Shown here: one piece after another, positions 28,292 through 37,001 of the stretch
How the letters are laid out: each line of letters begins with the position of its first letter
Position numbering within the stretch: the stretch's first letter is position 1
From: Herbaspirillum sp. CF444
GTDB taxonomy: Bacteria; Pseudomonadota; Gammaproteobacteria; Burkholderiales; Burkholderiaceae_D
Length of the DNA: 64,000 bases
Assembly: GCF_000282135.1 (NCBI RefSeq)
Contig: NZ_AKJW01000077.1
Span: 1-64,000, forward strand
Direction of reading: 5' to 3'
Program-made: the position numbers and the translations under genes
Notes under the pieces: model-generated
Told to the model about the DNA's origin: nothing
Seen by the model: only the letters and a program-made list of their open reading frames with translations
Databases searched by the model: none

Positions 28292-28947
28292 TTGGCGATG
28301 CGCTCCACGGTAAAGCGGACACGGTCACCCGGACGCAGCAGGGTTGGTGGGGTCCGGGTCGGATCGAACAGCGGCAGTGTGGTGCGGCCTATCAGTTGCC
28401 AGCCACCGGGCGACGCGAGCGGATAGATGCCGGTCTGTTCGCCGCCGATGCCGACCGAGCCGGCAGGGATGGACAGGCGGGGTTCGTCCTGGCGCGGCGT
28501 GGCCAGTGCAGGATCGAGGCCGCCCATGTAGGCGAACCCGGGCATGAAACCGATGAAATAAACGACATAGTCGGCGTCGCTGTGACGTTGGATGACTTCC
28601 TTGGTGGACAAGCCGGTATGGCGCGCGACGATATCCAGGTCGGGGCCGTCCTTGCCGCCATAGGCGACCGGAATGTCGATTTCGCGTCCCGCCACATGGC
28701 TGGCGTCGACTTGCGGCCACAGTGCCAGAATGCGCTGGGAGACGGTATCCATGTCAACTACCGGCCGGGAAAGGATGAGCGTCAGGTTGTTCATGCCGGG
28801 AACCACTTCGCTGACCTCGGGCCAGCCTGCCGCTTGTTCGGCGATGCTCCAGATGCGTTGCTGATGGGGGAGCGTGGCAGGAGAAGGCAGGTTGCATAGC
28901 AACGCGCTGTCGCCCAAAAAATGAATTTGCGGTTGAATCATTGTCAT
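28288..28947 (-). CDS. pxpB: 5-oxoprolinase subunit B
   Basis: The 219-residue protein is an AHS1/KipI-family subunit, recognised by FIGFMPGFAYMGGLDPALATPR and the cyclophilin-like C-terminal part GSVGIGGEQTGIYPLASPGGWQLIGRT. It is the first gene of the operon. Two adjacent Met codons (28947 and 28941) are possible starts; neither has a strong ribosome site. A sigma70-like promoter lies 40-70 bases upstream. Confidence 0.94.
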   Translation of the reverse strand: MTMIQPQIHFLGDSALLCNLPSPATLPHQQRIWSIAEQAAGWPEVSEVVPGMNNLTLILSRPVVDMDTVSQRILALWPQVDASHVAGREIDIPVAYGGKDGPDLDIVARHTGLSTKEVIQRHSDADYVVYFIGFMPGFAYMGGLDPALATPRQDEPRLSIPAGSVGIGGEQTGIYPLASPGGWQLIGRTTLPLFDPTRTPPTLLRPGDRVRFTVERIAK

Positions 28948-28985
28948 CCAGATCGTGCGTGGGCGGGGCCTGTTAATCCCCGTGG

Positions 28986-29014
28986 ATCATACATTTTCAG
29001 CAAGGTATAAACAA
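28986..29014 (-). promoter_or_regulatory. Sigma70-type promoter of the pxpBCA operon
   Basis: On the minus strand TTGTTT (29014-29009), a 17-base spacer and TATGAT (28991-28986) form a good -35/-10 pair in AT-rich DNA upstream of pxpB. Confidence 0.6.
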
Positions 29015-29061
29015 TATATGGATAAATTATTTATTTAAGATTGCTATATAGTGTCGTTGGT

Positions 29062-29081
29062 TGTACGAATATGTACGAATA
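29062..29081. promoter_or_regulatory. Tandem 10-bp direct repeat, candidate MarR operator
   Basis: TGTACGAATA occurs twice head to tail without a gap, 25 bases before the marR-type start codon. It falls inside the spacer of a possible promoter (TTGGTT 29057-29062, TATCTT 29080-29085), so a bound repressor would block autotranscription; it also lies upstream of the pxp promoter. Confidence 0.5.
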
Positions 29082-29105
29082 TCTTCAAAATGTAGAAAAT
29101 AGCTT

Positions 29106-29660
29106 ATGAATGACAAATCCCTAGAATTCACGCCGGAGAAGGCTGTGACCAAAAAATCGCCGACCAAAATCGTTTCGTCGAATCATCTCGTTTCCGAGCG
29201 CAGCGCCGAGCTGTCCGAACTCGAATATGCCCTGATCATGGCCGGCAATGCGTTCAATCGCTGGATGATGCGCTGCATGCTTGCTGCGGGTGCAAAAGAC
29301 ATGACGGCGATCGAAGTCTCTTTGTTGCATCACGTGAACCACCGCGAGCGGAAGAAGAAACTTGCCGACATTTGCTTTGTCCTGAATATCGAGGATACCC
29401 ACGTTGTGACTTACGCGCTGAAGAAATTGGTCAAGGCCGGTTACGTCAAGAGCGAGAAGGCCGGCAAGGAGCTGTTGTTTTCGACCACCGAAGAGGGGCA
29501 GGCGCTGTGCATGAAATACAAGGAAGTGCGCGAGCGCTGCCTGATCGAGGTGCAGGTCGACAGCGGTATCCAGAATCAGGCGATCGGCGAGGCGGCCCAA
29601 CTGCTGCGCAGCGCTTCCGGCTTGTACGACACGGCGGCGCGTGCGGCGGCTTCGCTCTGA
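29106..29660 (+). CDS. MarR-family winged-helix regulator, divergent from pxp operon
   Basis: The 184-residue protein has a basic N-terminal tail (about 30 residues) and a MarR-type winged helix: LLHHVNHRERKKKLADICFV, then the recognition helix region IEDTHVVTYALKKLVKAGYV and the wing SEKAGKELLFSTTEEG. Its divergent position next to the 5-oxoproline operon makes it the likely regulator, possibly responding to 5-oxoproline. It may be co-transcribed with the quinone oxidoreductase gene 46 bases downstream. The ribosome site before ATG 29106 is poor. Confidence 0.85.
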   Translation: MNDKSLEFTPEKAVTKKSPTKIVSSNHLVSERSAELSELEYALIMAGNAFNRWMMRCMLAAGAKDMTAIEVSLLHHVNHRERKKKLADICFVLNIEDTHVVTYALKKLVKAGYVKSEKAGKELLFSTTEEGQALCMKYKEVRERCLIEVQVDSGIQNQAIGEAAQLLRSASGLYDTAARAAASL

Positions 29661-29706
29661 CGGCCGGGGCGCTGTTCGTGCGCGAATCAGGTAAAAAAGG
29701 ACAGAC

Positions 29707-30687
29707 ATGAAGGCCATCGAAATCACCAAATTCGGTGCTCCTGAAGTATTGCAATTGTGCGAGCGCCCGTTGCCGCAACTGAAAAGCGGCGAAATATTGA
29801 TCAAGGTGCATGCGGCCGGCGTGAATCGCCCCGATGTTTTCCAGCGTCAGGGCAATTATCCGGTGCCGCCCGGAGCGTCCGACCTGCCGGGGCTGGAAGT
29901 GGCGGGTGAAATCGTCGACGGCGAACTGGGCGATAGCGGTTTCCGCAAGGGCGATCTGGTCTGCGCGCTGGTGCAGGGCGGCGGTTACGCCGAATATTGC
30001 GCGGCGCCTCTGGCACAGTGTCTGCCGGTGCCGGCCGGATTGACTGCATTGCAGGCGGCGGCGTTGCCGGAGACTTTTTTTACCGTATGGAGCAATGTAT
30101 TCGAGCGCGCGCGCCTGTCGCCGGGCGAAACCTTGCTGGTCCAGGGCGGCAGTTCGGGCATCGGCGTCACGGCGATTCAGATCGCTACCGCTTTGGGGCA
30201 CCGCGTCTTCGCCACGGCCGGTTCCGATGACAAATGCCGCGCCTGTGAAGAATTGGGGGCTGAGCTGGGCATCAACTACCGCACCGAGGATTTTGAAGAA
30301 GTCGTCAAAACGGCAACGCAAGGGCGCGGCGTCGACGTTATTCTGGACATGGTGGGCGGCGACTATCTGCCGCGCGAGATAAAGACACTGGCCGATGACG
30401 GCAGGCTCGTAGTGATTGCCTTGCTCGGCGGCGCCAAGGGGCAGCTGGATCTGAGTCAGATCTTGCGCCGGCGTCTGACGGTGACGGGCTCGACATTGCG
30501 CCCGCGTCCGGTCGAGTTCAAAGCCTATATCGCCGCGCAGTTGAAAGAGCGCGTGTGGCCATTGCTGGCCAACGGCAAGGTGAAGCCGGTGATTTACCGG
30601 ACTTTCCCGCTGGCGCAGGCTGCGCAGGCGCATGCACTGATGGAGTCGAGCGCCCATGTCGGCAAGATCATGCTGACAGTAAGCTGA
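29707..30687 (+). CDS. NAD(P)H-quinone oxidoreductase, zinc-free MDR superfamily (PIG3 type)
   Basis: The 326-residue protein is a quinone-oxidoreductase-type medium-chain dehydrogenase: HAAGVNRPDVFQRQGNYPVPPG at the N-terminus, then the NADPH-binding motif LVQGGSSGIGVTAIQ and LSQILRRRLTVTGSTLRPRP. It lacks the zinc-binding cysteines of alcohol dehydrogenases. It probably reduces quinones or enals using NADPH in the cytoplasm. AAAGGA lies 7 bases before ATG 29707. Confidence 0.9.
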   Translation: MKAIEITKFGAPEVLQLCERPLPQLKSGEILIKVHAAGVNRPDVFQRQGNYPVPPGASDLPGLEVAGEIVDGELGDSGFRKGDLVCALVQGGGYAEYCAAPLAQCLPVPAGLTALQAAALPETFFTVWSNVFERARLSPGETLLVQGGSSGIGVTAIQIATALGHRVFATAGSDDKCRACEELGAELGINYRTEDFEEVVKTATQGRGVDVILDMVGGDYLPREIKTLADDGRLVVIALLGGAKGQLDLSQILRRRLTVTGSTLRPRPVEFKAYIAAQLKERVWPLLANGKVKPVIYRTFPLAQAAQAHALMESSAHVGKIMLTVS

Positions 30688-30794
30688 AATACGCTGCTTC
30701 AGCGGCAGATCTGATGAGGAAATACCGGGCTATTGGTTTGACCGGGTTTGCCGCGGCGCGATAGAATGCGGGGTTATTCAAAATACTCATTCTT

Positions 30795-31556
30795 ATGCGC
30801 CGTAAATTAGTTGCCGGTAACTGGAAGATGAATGGCGGACTGGCCGCCAATGCGGCCTTGATCGCCGACGTAAAAACAGGCTTGGCTGTCGCAGGTGCGC
30901 AGGCCGATGTCGCTGTTTGCGTGCCGTCGCCTTATCTGGCGCAAGTGCAGGCAGCGGTTGCGGGTTCTGCGCTGGCGCTGGGGGCGCAAGACGTTTCCGC
31001 GCATGCAAGCGGTGCCTACACCGGCGAAGTGTCCGGCGCGATGCTGGCGGAGTTTGCCTGCCAATATGTCATCGTCGGCCATTCGGAGCGTCGCGCTTAT
31101 CATGGCGAAACCGATGCCGTCGTGGCTGCCAAGGCGGTGGCGGCGCTGAAAGCGGGTCTGACGCCGATTGTGTGTGTCGGGGAAACGCTTGCCGAGCGCG
31201 AGGCCGATCGGACCGATGAAGTGGTCGGTCGCCAGATCGATGCGGTGCTGGCGGCGCTGGATGCCGCGGAAGTCGAAAAGATCGTGGTGGCTTATGAGCC
31301 GGTCTGGGCGATCGGCACCGGCAAGACGGCGACGCCGGAGATGGCGCAGGACGTGCATGCGAAACTGCGCGGGAAATTGTCGGCCAGGAATGCTGACGCC
31401 GCGGTCAAAGTGCAGATTCTGTATGGCGGCAGCATGAAGCCGGATAACGCAAAAGAATTGTTGGCCATGTCGGATATCGACGGTGGTCTCATAGGTGGTG
31501 CGGCCTTGAAGGCGGCGGATTTCCTGGCGATTGTCCAGGCTGCCCAAGGTAACTGA
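30795..31556 (+). CDS. tpiA: Triosephosphate isomerase
   Basis: The 253-residue glycolytic/gluconeogenic enzyme interconverts dihydroxyacetone phosphate and glyceraldehyde 3-phosphate. Catalytic residues are present: Lys in GNWKMNG (Lys11), His in VIVGHSERR, Glu in [11 protein letters not shown], followed by the flexible phosphate-gripping loop. secG follows 30 bases downstream, the usual order in betaproteobacteria. There is no clear Shine-Dalgarno before the ATG. Confidence 0.97.
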   Translation: MRRKLVAGNWKMNGGLAANAALIADVKTGLAVAGAQADVAVCVPSPYLAQVQAAVAGSALALGAQDVSAHASGAYTGEVSGAMLAEFACQYVIVGHSERRAYHGETDAVVAAKAVAALKAGLTPIVCVGETLAEREADRTDEVVGRQIDAVLAALDAAEVEKIVVAYEPVWAIGTGKTATPEMAQDVHAKLRGKLSARNADAAVKVQILYGGSMKPDNAKELLAMSDIDGGLIGGAALKAADFLAIVQAAQGN

Positions 31557-31586
31557 TCGTTGTTGTTTTAAATTGAAGATGGCTAT

Positions 31587-31961
31587 ATGAATACTTTATT
31601 TACTGTTATTGTTGTGGTCCAGGTGCTGGCGGCGCTGACGATCATCGGTCTGGTGTTGCTGCAGCACGGCAAAGGGGCTGATATGGGGGCTGCTTTCGGT
31701 TCCGGCGCGTCGGGTAGTTTGTTCGGCGCCACCGGTTCTTCCAACTTCCTGTCCAAGTCGACCGGCGTTGCAGCTGCGATCTTTTTTATCGCGACGCTTG
31801 CGCTGGCATTCGTCGGCAATCACCACGTTTCGCAAAGCGGCGGCGTCATGGATAATCTGCCTGCTCCGGCCGCAGCAATTCCGGCAACGCCGGCTGCATC
31901 GGGCGCGCCGGCCGCGGCGCCTGCGAATCCTGCAGATCAATCAAATCAGATTCCGAAATAG
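31587..31961 (+). CDS. secG: Preprotein translocase subunit SecG
   Basis: The 124-residue protein has two membrane segments (about residues 3-23 and 56-74) flanking the conserved GKGADMGAAFGSGASGSLFGA loop, diagnostic for SecG. The tail (about 87-124) is rich in Ala and Pro and poorly conserved. SecG assists SecYE-driven protein export. It lies between tpiA and tRNA-Leu. Confidence 0.95.
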   Translation: MNTLFTVIVVVQVLAALTIIGLVLLQHGKGADMGAAFGSGASGSLFGATGSSNFLSKSTGVAAAIFFIATLALAFVGNHHVSQSGGVMDNLPAPAAAIPATPAASGAPAAAPANPADQSNQIPK

Positions 31962-32029
31962 TCTTTTGCGCATGGTGTAATAATGCGCGAAACTTAAAGC
32001 AGTTTATGAAGTTTTAGTGCGATTGTGCA

Positions 32030-32059
32030 TTGAACAAGAGCATCAAAACGGGTTACAAT
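32030..32059 (+). promoter_or_regulatory. Promoter of tRNA-Leu
   Basis: TTGAAC (32030-32035), an 18-base spacer and TACAAT (32054-32059) end 11 bases before the tRNA. Confidence 0.6.
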
Positions 32060-32070
32060 TGCAGACTCAA

Positions 32071-32155
32071 GCCGACGTGGTGAAATTGGTAGACACGCTA
32101 TCTTGAGGGGGTAGTGGCGAAAGCTGTACGAGTTCGAGTCTCGTCGTCGGCACCA
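32071..32155 (+). tRNA. tRNA-Leu (anticodon GAG)
   Basis: The 85-base class II tRNA has acceptor arm GCCGACG/CGTCGGC with encoded ACCA, a long variable arm, the T-loop GTTCGAGTC, and the anticodon loop CTTGAGG with GAG at 32105-32107, reading CUC and CUU. It sits between secG and nuoA, as in related genomes, and has its own terminator. Confidence 0.96.
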
Positions 32156-32168
32156 TTGAAATACTGAG

Positions 32169-32207
32169 AAAAGCCAGCAAAGGACACAATCCCGAGCTGG
32201 CTTTTTG
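32169..32207 (+). terminator. Terminator of tRNA-Leu
   Basis: AAAAGCCAGC/GCTGGCTTTTT stem of 10 bp with T-run, 14 bases after the tRNA. Confidence 0.85.
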
Positions 32208-32223
32208 TCGAGGAAAAAGCTGT

Positions 32224-32252
32224 TTGATATTGAGAATCATTCCGCGAATTAT
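32224..32252 (+). promoter_or_regulatory. Candidate promoter of the nuo operon
   Basis: TTGATA (32224-32229), 17-base spacer and AATTAT (32247-32252) lie just after the tRNA terminator and 32 bases before nuoA. Confidence 0.45.
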
Positions 32253-32284
32253 TTCACAAACTATCAACAAACCTACGCCTAATC

Positions 32285-32644
32285 GTGAACCTCGAAAATT
32301 ACTTTCCAGTTCTATTGTTTATCCTAGTCGGCATCGGTGTCGGTGTCGCTCCTCAGTTACTCGGTCGTTTGCTTGGCCCCCACAGGCCTGACCCGCAAAA
32401 GACTTCTCCCTACGAATGCGGATTCGAGGCTTTTGAAGATGCGCGCATGAAGTTCGATGTGCGTTATTACCTCGTCGCCATTCTGTTCATTCTGTTCGAT
32501 CTCGAAACTGCATTTTTCTTCCCTTGGGGCGTTTCCATGCGCGACTTGGGCTGGTCTGGCTACACGACGATGATGGTGTTCATCGCCGAATTTGTTGTCG
32601 GTTTTTGGTACATCTGGAAAAAGGGTGCCCTGGATTGGGAGTAA
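32285..32644 (+). CDS. nuoA: NADH-quinone oxidoreductase subunit A
   Basis: The 119-residue membrane subunit has three hydrophobic segments and the conserved loop [25 protein letters not shown], whose Cys lies near the quinone tunnel of complex I. The start is GTG at 32285 without a strong ribosome site. First gene of the nuo operon. Confidence 0.95.
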   Translation: MNLENYFPVLLFILVGIGVGVAPQLLGRLLGPHRPDPQKTSPYECGFEAFEDARMKFDVRYYLVAILFILFDLETAFFFPWGVSMRDLGWSGYTTMMVFIAEFVVGFWYIWKKGALDWE

Positions 32645-32647
32645 GCC

Positions 32648-33124
32648 ATGTCAATTGAAGGCGTATTAAACGAAGGGTTTGTTACCACCTCGCTGGATAA
32701 GGTAATCAACTGGACCCGCACCGGCTCTCTGTGGCCGATGACCTTTGGTCTGGCTTGCTGTGCGGTTGAAATGATGCACGCCGGCGCATCGCGTTACGAT
32801 CTGGATCGTTTTGGCGCGGTGTTCCGTCCGTCGCCGCGTCAGTCCGACCTGATGATCGTGGCAGGCACGCTGTGCAACAAGATGGCGCCGGCCTTGCGCA
32901 AGGTGTACGACCAGATGGCCGAGCCGCGCTGGGTCATTTCGATGGGTTCCTGCGCCAACGGCGGTGGTTATTACCACTACTCGTATTCCGTTGTGCGCGG
33001 CTGCGACCGCATCGTGCCGGTGGACGTGTACGTGCCGGGTTGCCCGCCGACAGCGGAAGCATTGTTGTACGGCGTCATCCAGTTGCAGAACAAGATCAAG
33101 CGTACCAATACCATTGCGCGCTAA
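32648..33124 (+). CDS. nuoB: NADH-quinone oxidoreductase subunit B
   Basis: The 158-residue peripheral-arm subunit carries cluster N2 next to the quinone site. The ligands are visible as the adjacent Cys pair in [12 protein letters not shown], Cys in [16 protein letters not shown] and Cys in [11 protein letters not shown]. It starts 3 bases after nuoA with GGGAG upstream. Confidence 0.97.
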   Translation: MSIEGVLNEGFVTTSLDKVINWTRTGSLWPMTFGLACCAVEMMHAGASRYDLDRFGAVFRPSPRQSDLMIVAGTLCNKMAPALRKVYDQMAEPRWVISMGSCANGGGYYHYSYSVVRGCDRIVPVDVYVPGCPPTAEALLYGVIQLQNKIKRTNTIAR

Positions 33125-33145
33125 GAAGAGAGTGGAAGGGTCAGA

Positions 33146-33742
33146 ATGACGACAAAATTGGAAACTCTCGAAGCTGCCTTGCGCAATGCGCTTGGGGGGT
33201 ATCTTCAGAATTTGACAACGGCTTTGGGCGAGATCACGATCGTGGTCAAGCAGGCCGATTACCTGTCGGCGATGCGCGTCCTGCGCGATCATGCCGACAC
33301 CCGTTTCGAAGAACTGATCGACCTGTGCGGCGTGGATTACTCCACGTATGGCGACGGCGTCTGGGATGGTCCGCGTTTTGCCGTGGTGTCCCATCTGCTG
33401 TCGATCAGCCACAACTGGCGCGTCCGCGTCCGTGTTTTTGCTCCTGATGACGAATTGCCGCTGGTGGCGTCGGTGACCGGTATCTGGTCCGCGGCGAACT
33501 GGTATGAGCGGGAAGCCTTCGATTTCTTCGGCATTTTGTTCGATGGTCACGACGACTTGCGCCGCATCCTTACCGACTACGGTTTCATCGGACATCCGTT
33601 CCGCAAGGACTTCCCGGTATCGGGTTACGTCGAAATGCGCTACGACGCCGAACAAAAACGCGTGGTTTATCAACCCGTAACGATTGAGCCGCGTGAAATT
33701 ACGCCGCGTGTCATTCGTGAAGAAAACTACGGGATCAAATAA
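33146..33742 (+). CDS. nuoC: NADH-quinone oxidoreductase subunit C
   Basis: The 198-residue 30-kDa subunit has the signature [29 protein letters not shown] split across residues 115-145. It is separate from NuoD, unlike the fused NuoCD of E. coli. GGAAGGG precedes the ATG; its stop codon overlaps the nuoD start by 1 base. Confidence 0.96.
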   Translation: MTTKLETLEAALRNALGGYLQNLTTALGEITIVVKQADYLSAMRVLRDHADTRFEELIDLCGVDYSTYGDGVWDGPRFAVVSHLLSISHNWRVRVRVFAPDDELPLVASVTGIWSAANWYEREAFDFFGILFDGHDDLRRILTDYGFIGHPFRKDFPVSGYVEMRYDAEQKRVVYQPVTIEPREITPRVIREENYGIK

Positions 33743-34995
33743 TGGCTGAGATTAAAAATTACACGCTGAACTTTGGTCCTCAGCATCCTGCAGCGCACGG
33801 TGTGTTGCGTCTGGTGCTGGAGCTGGACGGTGAAGTCATCCAGCGCGCCGACCCGCACATCGGTCTGCTGCATCGCGCGACCGAAAAGCTGGCCGAGCAA
33901 AAAACCTATCTGCAATCGGTGCCGTACATGGATCGTCTCGACTACGTGTCGATGATGTGCAACGAGCACGCCTACGTCATGGCGATCGAAAAGCTGCTCG
34001 GCATCGAAGTGCCGCTGCGCGCCCAGTACATCCGCGTCATGTTTGACGAAATGACCCGTCTCCTGAACCACCTCATGTGGATCGGCGCGCACGGTCTGGA
34101 CGTCGGCGCGATGGGCGTGCTGCTGTACGCTTTCCGCGAGCGCGAAGACCTGATGGATTGCTACGAAGCCGTTTCCGGCGCGCGCATGCATGCCGCCTAT
34201 TACCGTCCGGGCGGCGTCTATCGCGACCTGCCCGACACGATGCCGCAGTACAAGGCATCGATCATGCGCAACGACAAGGCCATCAAGCAACTCAATGAAA
34301 ACCGCCAGGGCTCGATGCTGGACTTCATTGAAGACTTCACCAACCGCTTCCCGAAATACGTCGACGAGTACGAAACACTGCTGACCGACAACCGCATCTG
34401 GAAGCAGCGTCTGGTGGGCATCGGCGTGGTCTCGCCGGAGCGTGCGCTGGCAATGGGCTTCACCGGTCCGATGCTGCGCGGTTCGGGCATCGAATGGGAT
34501 CTGCGCAAGAAGCAACCGTACGAAGTCTACGACCTGCTCGACTTCGACATCCCGGTCGGCAAGAACGGCGACAGCTACGACCGTTACCTTGTGCGCGTGG
34601 AAGAAATGCGCCAGTCCAACCGCATCATCAAACAATGCGTCGAATGGCTGCGCAACAATCCGGGCCCGGTCATCATCGACAACCACAAGATTGCACCGCC
34701 GCCGCGTATGGACATGAAGTCCAACATGGAAGATCTGATTCACCACTTCAAATTGTTCACCGAAGGCTTCCACGTGCCCCCGGGCGAGACGTATGCCGCG
34801 GTTGAACATCCGAAGGGCGAGTTCGGCATCTATCTGGTGTCCGACGGCGCCAACAAGCCATACCGCATGAAGATTCGCGCGCCGGGTTTTGCGCATTTGT
34901 CGAGTCTGAACGAAATGGCCAAGGGTCACATGATTGCCGATGCCGTAACCATCATCGGCACGCAAGACATTGTGTTTGGTGAGATCGACCGATAA
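33742..34995 (+). CDS. nuoD: NADH-quinone oxidoreductase subunit D
   Basis: The 417-residue 49-kDa subunit forms the quinone-binding site with NuoB. N-terminal [14 protein letters not shown] contains the quinone-contacting His; [12 protein letters not shown] and [14 protein letters not shown] are further signatures. Length and motifs are complete. Confidence 0.97.
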   Translation: MAEIKNYTLNFGPQHPAAHGVLRLVLELDGEVIQRADPHIGLLHRATEKLAEQKTYLQSVPYMDRLDYVSMMCNEHAYVMAIEKLLGIEVPLRAQYIRVMFDEMTRLLNHLMWIGAHGLDVGAMGVLLYAFREREDLMDCYEAVSGARMHAAYYRPGGVYRDLPDTMPQYKASIMRNDKAIKQLNENRQGSMLDFIEDFTNRFPKYVDEYETLLTDNRIWKQRLVGIGVVSPERALAMGFTGPMLRGSGIEWDLRKKQPYEVYDLLDFDIPVGKNGDSYDRYLVRVEEMRQSNRIIKQCVEWLRNNPGPVIIDNHKIAPPPRMDMKSNMEDLIHHFKLFTEGFHVPPGETYAAVEHPKGEFGIYLVSDGANKPYRMKIRAPGFAHLSSLNEMAKGHMIADAVTIIGTQDIVFGEIDR

Positions 34996-35107
34996 CCGGT
35001 GATGAAAGCCGATCACCGGATGTTTTTGAAAACCCATTAGGTTCTGGGGAATGTCCGATAAACCCGCGCGGGTTCTCAAAAAACCATGCGCACGGATGGC
35101 CAACGAT

Positions 35108-35587
35108 ATGCTGTTAAGTCAAGACGCTCTAAAGAAAATCGATCGCGAACTCGCGAAATATCCGGCGGACCAACGCCAGTCTGCGGTCATGTCCGCGCTG
35201 CGCATCGCCCAGGATGAACACGGCTGGCTGCCTGCCGAGCTGCAACAGGAAATCGCCGACTACATCGGCATGCCTGCGGTGGCGGTGCAGGAAGTCGCCA
35301 CGTTCTACAACATGTACAACACCCGCCAGCAGGGCAAGCACAAGATCACGGTCTGTACGAATTTGCCATGCCTGCTGTCGGGCGGCGAGCGCGCTGCACA
35401 TCATCTGAAGCACAAGCTCGGCGTGGGCTACAAGGAAACCACGGCCGACGGTCAGTTCACGATCGTCGAAGGCGAATGCATGGGCGCTTGCGGCGACGCA
35501 CCTGTCATGCTGGTCAATAACCACCGCATGTGCAGCTGGATGTCGAACGACAAGATCGACGCGCTGCTGGAGGAACTGAAGAAATGA
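35108..35587 (+). CDS. nuoE: NADH-quinone oxidoreductase subunit E
   Basis: The 159-residue subunit binds a [2Fe-2S] cluster (N1a) through CTNLPC and GECMGAC. I chose ATG 35108 ([15 protein letters not shown]), the usual family N-terminus. In-frame ATGs at 35096 and 35051 would add 4 or 19 residues; the 35051 start has AGG nine bases upstream and cannot be excluded. The stop overlaps the nuoF start (ATGA). Confidence 0.93.
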   Translation: MLLSQDALKKIDRELAKYPADQRQSAVMSALRIAQDEHGWLPAELQQEIADYIGMPAVAVQEVATFYNMYNTRQQGKHKITVCTNLPCLLSGGERAAHHLKHKLGVGYKETTADGQFTIVEGECMGACGDAPVMLVNNHRMCSWMSNDKIDALLEELKK

Positions 35588-36879
35588 CTTGTCTGCACGA
35601 TCGTCATATCAACCCGCTGATTCTGGCGGATCTGGATGGCCAGAACTGGCACCTGGCGGATTACGTCAAGCGCGGCGGCTATGAGTCGCTCAAGCGCATC
35701 CTGTCTGAAAACATCACTCCTGAACAAGTCATCGCCGAACTCAAGTCTTCGGGCTTGCGCGGTCGCGGCGGTGCGGGCTTCCCGACCGGCCTGAAATGGA
35801 GCTTCATGCCGCGCCAGTTCCCGGGCCAAAAATACCTGGTCTGCAACAGCGACGAAGGCGAACCGGGCACATTCAAGGACCGCGACATCATTCGCTACAA
35901 CCCGCACGCGCTGATCGAAGGCATGATCATCGGCGGTTACGCAATGGGCATCACGGTCGGCTACAACTACATTCACGGTGAAATCTTCGACGCCTACCTG
36001 CGTTTTGAAGAAGCGCTGGAAGAGGCGCGTGCAGCCGGCTTCCTGGGCGACAACATCCTCGGCACCAACTTCAGCTTCCAGCTGCACGGTCACCACGGTT
36101 ACGGCGCCTACATCTGCGGCGAAGAAACCGCCTTGCTGGAATCGCTCGAAGGCAAGAAGGGCCAACCGCGCTTCAAGCCGCCGTTCCCGGCCAGCTTCGG
36201 CCTGTACGGCAAGCCGACCACGATCAACAATACCGAAACATTCGCAGCCGTTCCGTTCATCTTCAAGATCGGCGCGCAAGCCTATGCCGACATCGGCAAG
36301 CCGAATAACGGCGGCACCAAGATCTTCTCGATCTCGGGCGACGTCGAACGTCCGGGCAACTACGAAATTCCGCTCGGCACGCCATTCTCCACATTGCTGG
36401 AACTGGCCGGCGGCATGCGTGGTGGCAAGAAGATCAAGGCGGTCATTCCAGGCGGCTCGTCCGCTCCCGTGATTCGCGGCGAAGTCATGATGGACACCAC
36501 CATGGATTACGACGCCATCGCCAAGGCCGGCTCGATGCTGGGTTCGGGCGCGGTCATCGTCATGGACGAAACCCGTTGCATGGTCAAGTCCTTGCTGCGC
36601 CTGGCTTACTTCTACTACGAAGAATCCTGCGGTCAATGCACGCCATGCCGCGAAGGCACGGGCTGGATGTACCGCATGGTCGAACGCATCGAAAACGGCC
36701 ACGGCAAGCTGGAAGATCTCGACGTGCTCAATTCGGTTGCCGACAACATCCAGGGCCGCACCATCTGCGCACTGGGCGATGCGGCGGCGATGCCGGTGCG
36801 TGCGTTCATCAAGAATTACCGCGAAGAATTTGAGTATCACATCGAGCATAAACACTGCTTGGTGCCGGCTTATATCTGA
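35584..36879 (+). CDS. nuoF: NADH-quinone oxidoreductase subunit F
   Basis: The 431-residue NADH-binding subunit holds FMN ([17 protein letters not shown] and GEEPGTF-type loop [15 protein letters not shown]) and cluster N3 ([12 protein letters not shown] plus a later Cys in TICALGDAA). It receives the hydride from NADH. Start ATG 35584 is coupled to the nuoE stop codon. Confidence 0.97.
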   Translation: MTCLHDRHINPLILADLDGQNWHLADYVKRGGYESLKRILSENITPEQVIAELKSSGLRGRGGAGFPTGLKWSFMPRQFPGQKYLVCNSDEGEPGTFKDRDIIRYNPHALIEGMIIGGYAMGITVGYNYIHGEIFDAYLRFEEALEEARAAGFLGDNILGTNFSFQLHGHHGYGAYICGEETALLESLEGKKGQPRFKPPFPASFGLYGKPTTINNTETFAAVPFIFKIGAQAYADIGKPNNGGTKIFSISGDVERPGNYEIPLGTPFSTLLELAGGMRGGKKIKAVIPGGSSAPVIRGEVMMDTTMDYDAIAKAGSMLGSGAVIVMDETRCMVKSLLRLAYFYYEESCGQCTPCREGTGWMYRMVERIENGHGKLEDLDVLNSVADNIQGRTICALGDAAAMPVRAFIKNYREEFEYHIEHKHCLVPAYI

Positions 36880-36927
36880 TCGGCGAGTTGAGCGACAGAG
36901 TTAAACGATAGAGTTGAGCAGCGCGGC

Positions 36928-36965
36928 AAGACATGCATCCGGCAACAGCGCAGGGCGCATGTCTT
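36928..36965 (+). repeat. Intercistronic hairpin, nuoF-nuoG gap
   Basis: A 9-bp perfect inverted repeat AAGACATGC/GCATGTCTT with a 20-base loop lies in the 122-base gap. No T-run follows, so it is not an intrinsic terminator. Confidence 0.5.
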
Positions 36966-37001
36966 CAAGGTCAAAAGAATACTTAGCTTGGGCAAAAAGC
37001 C

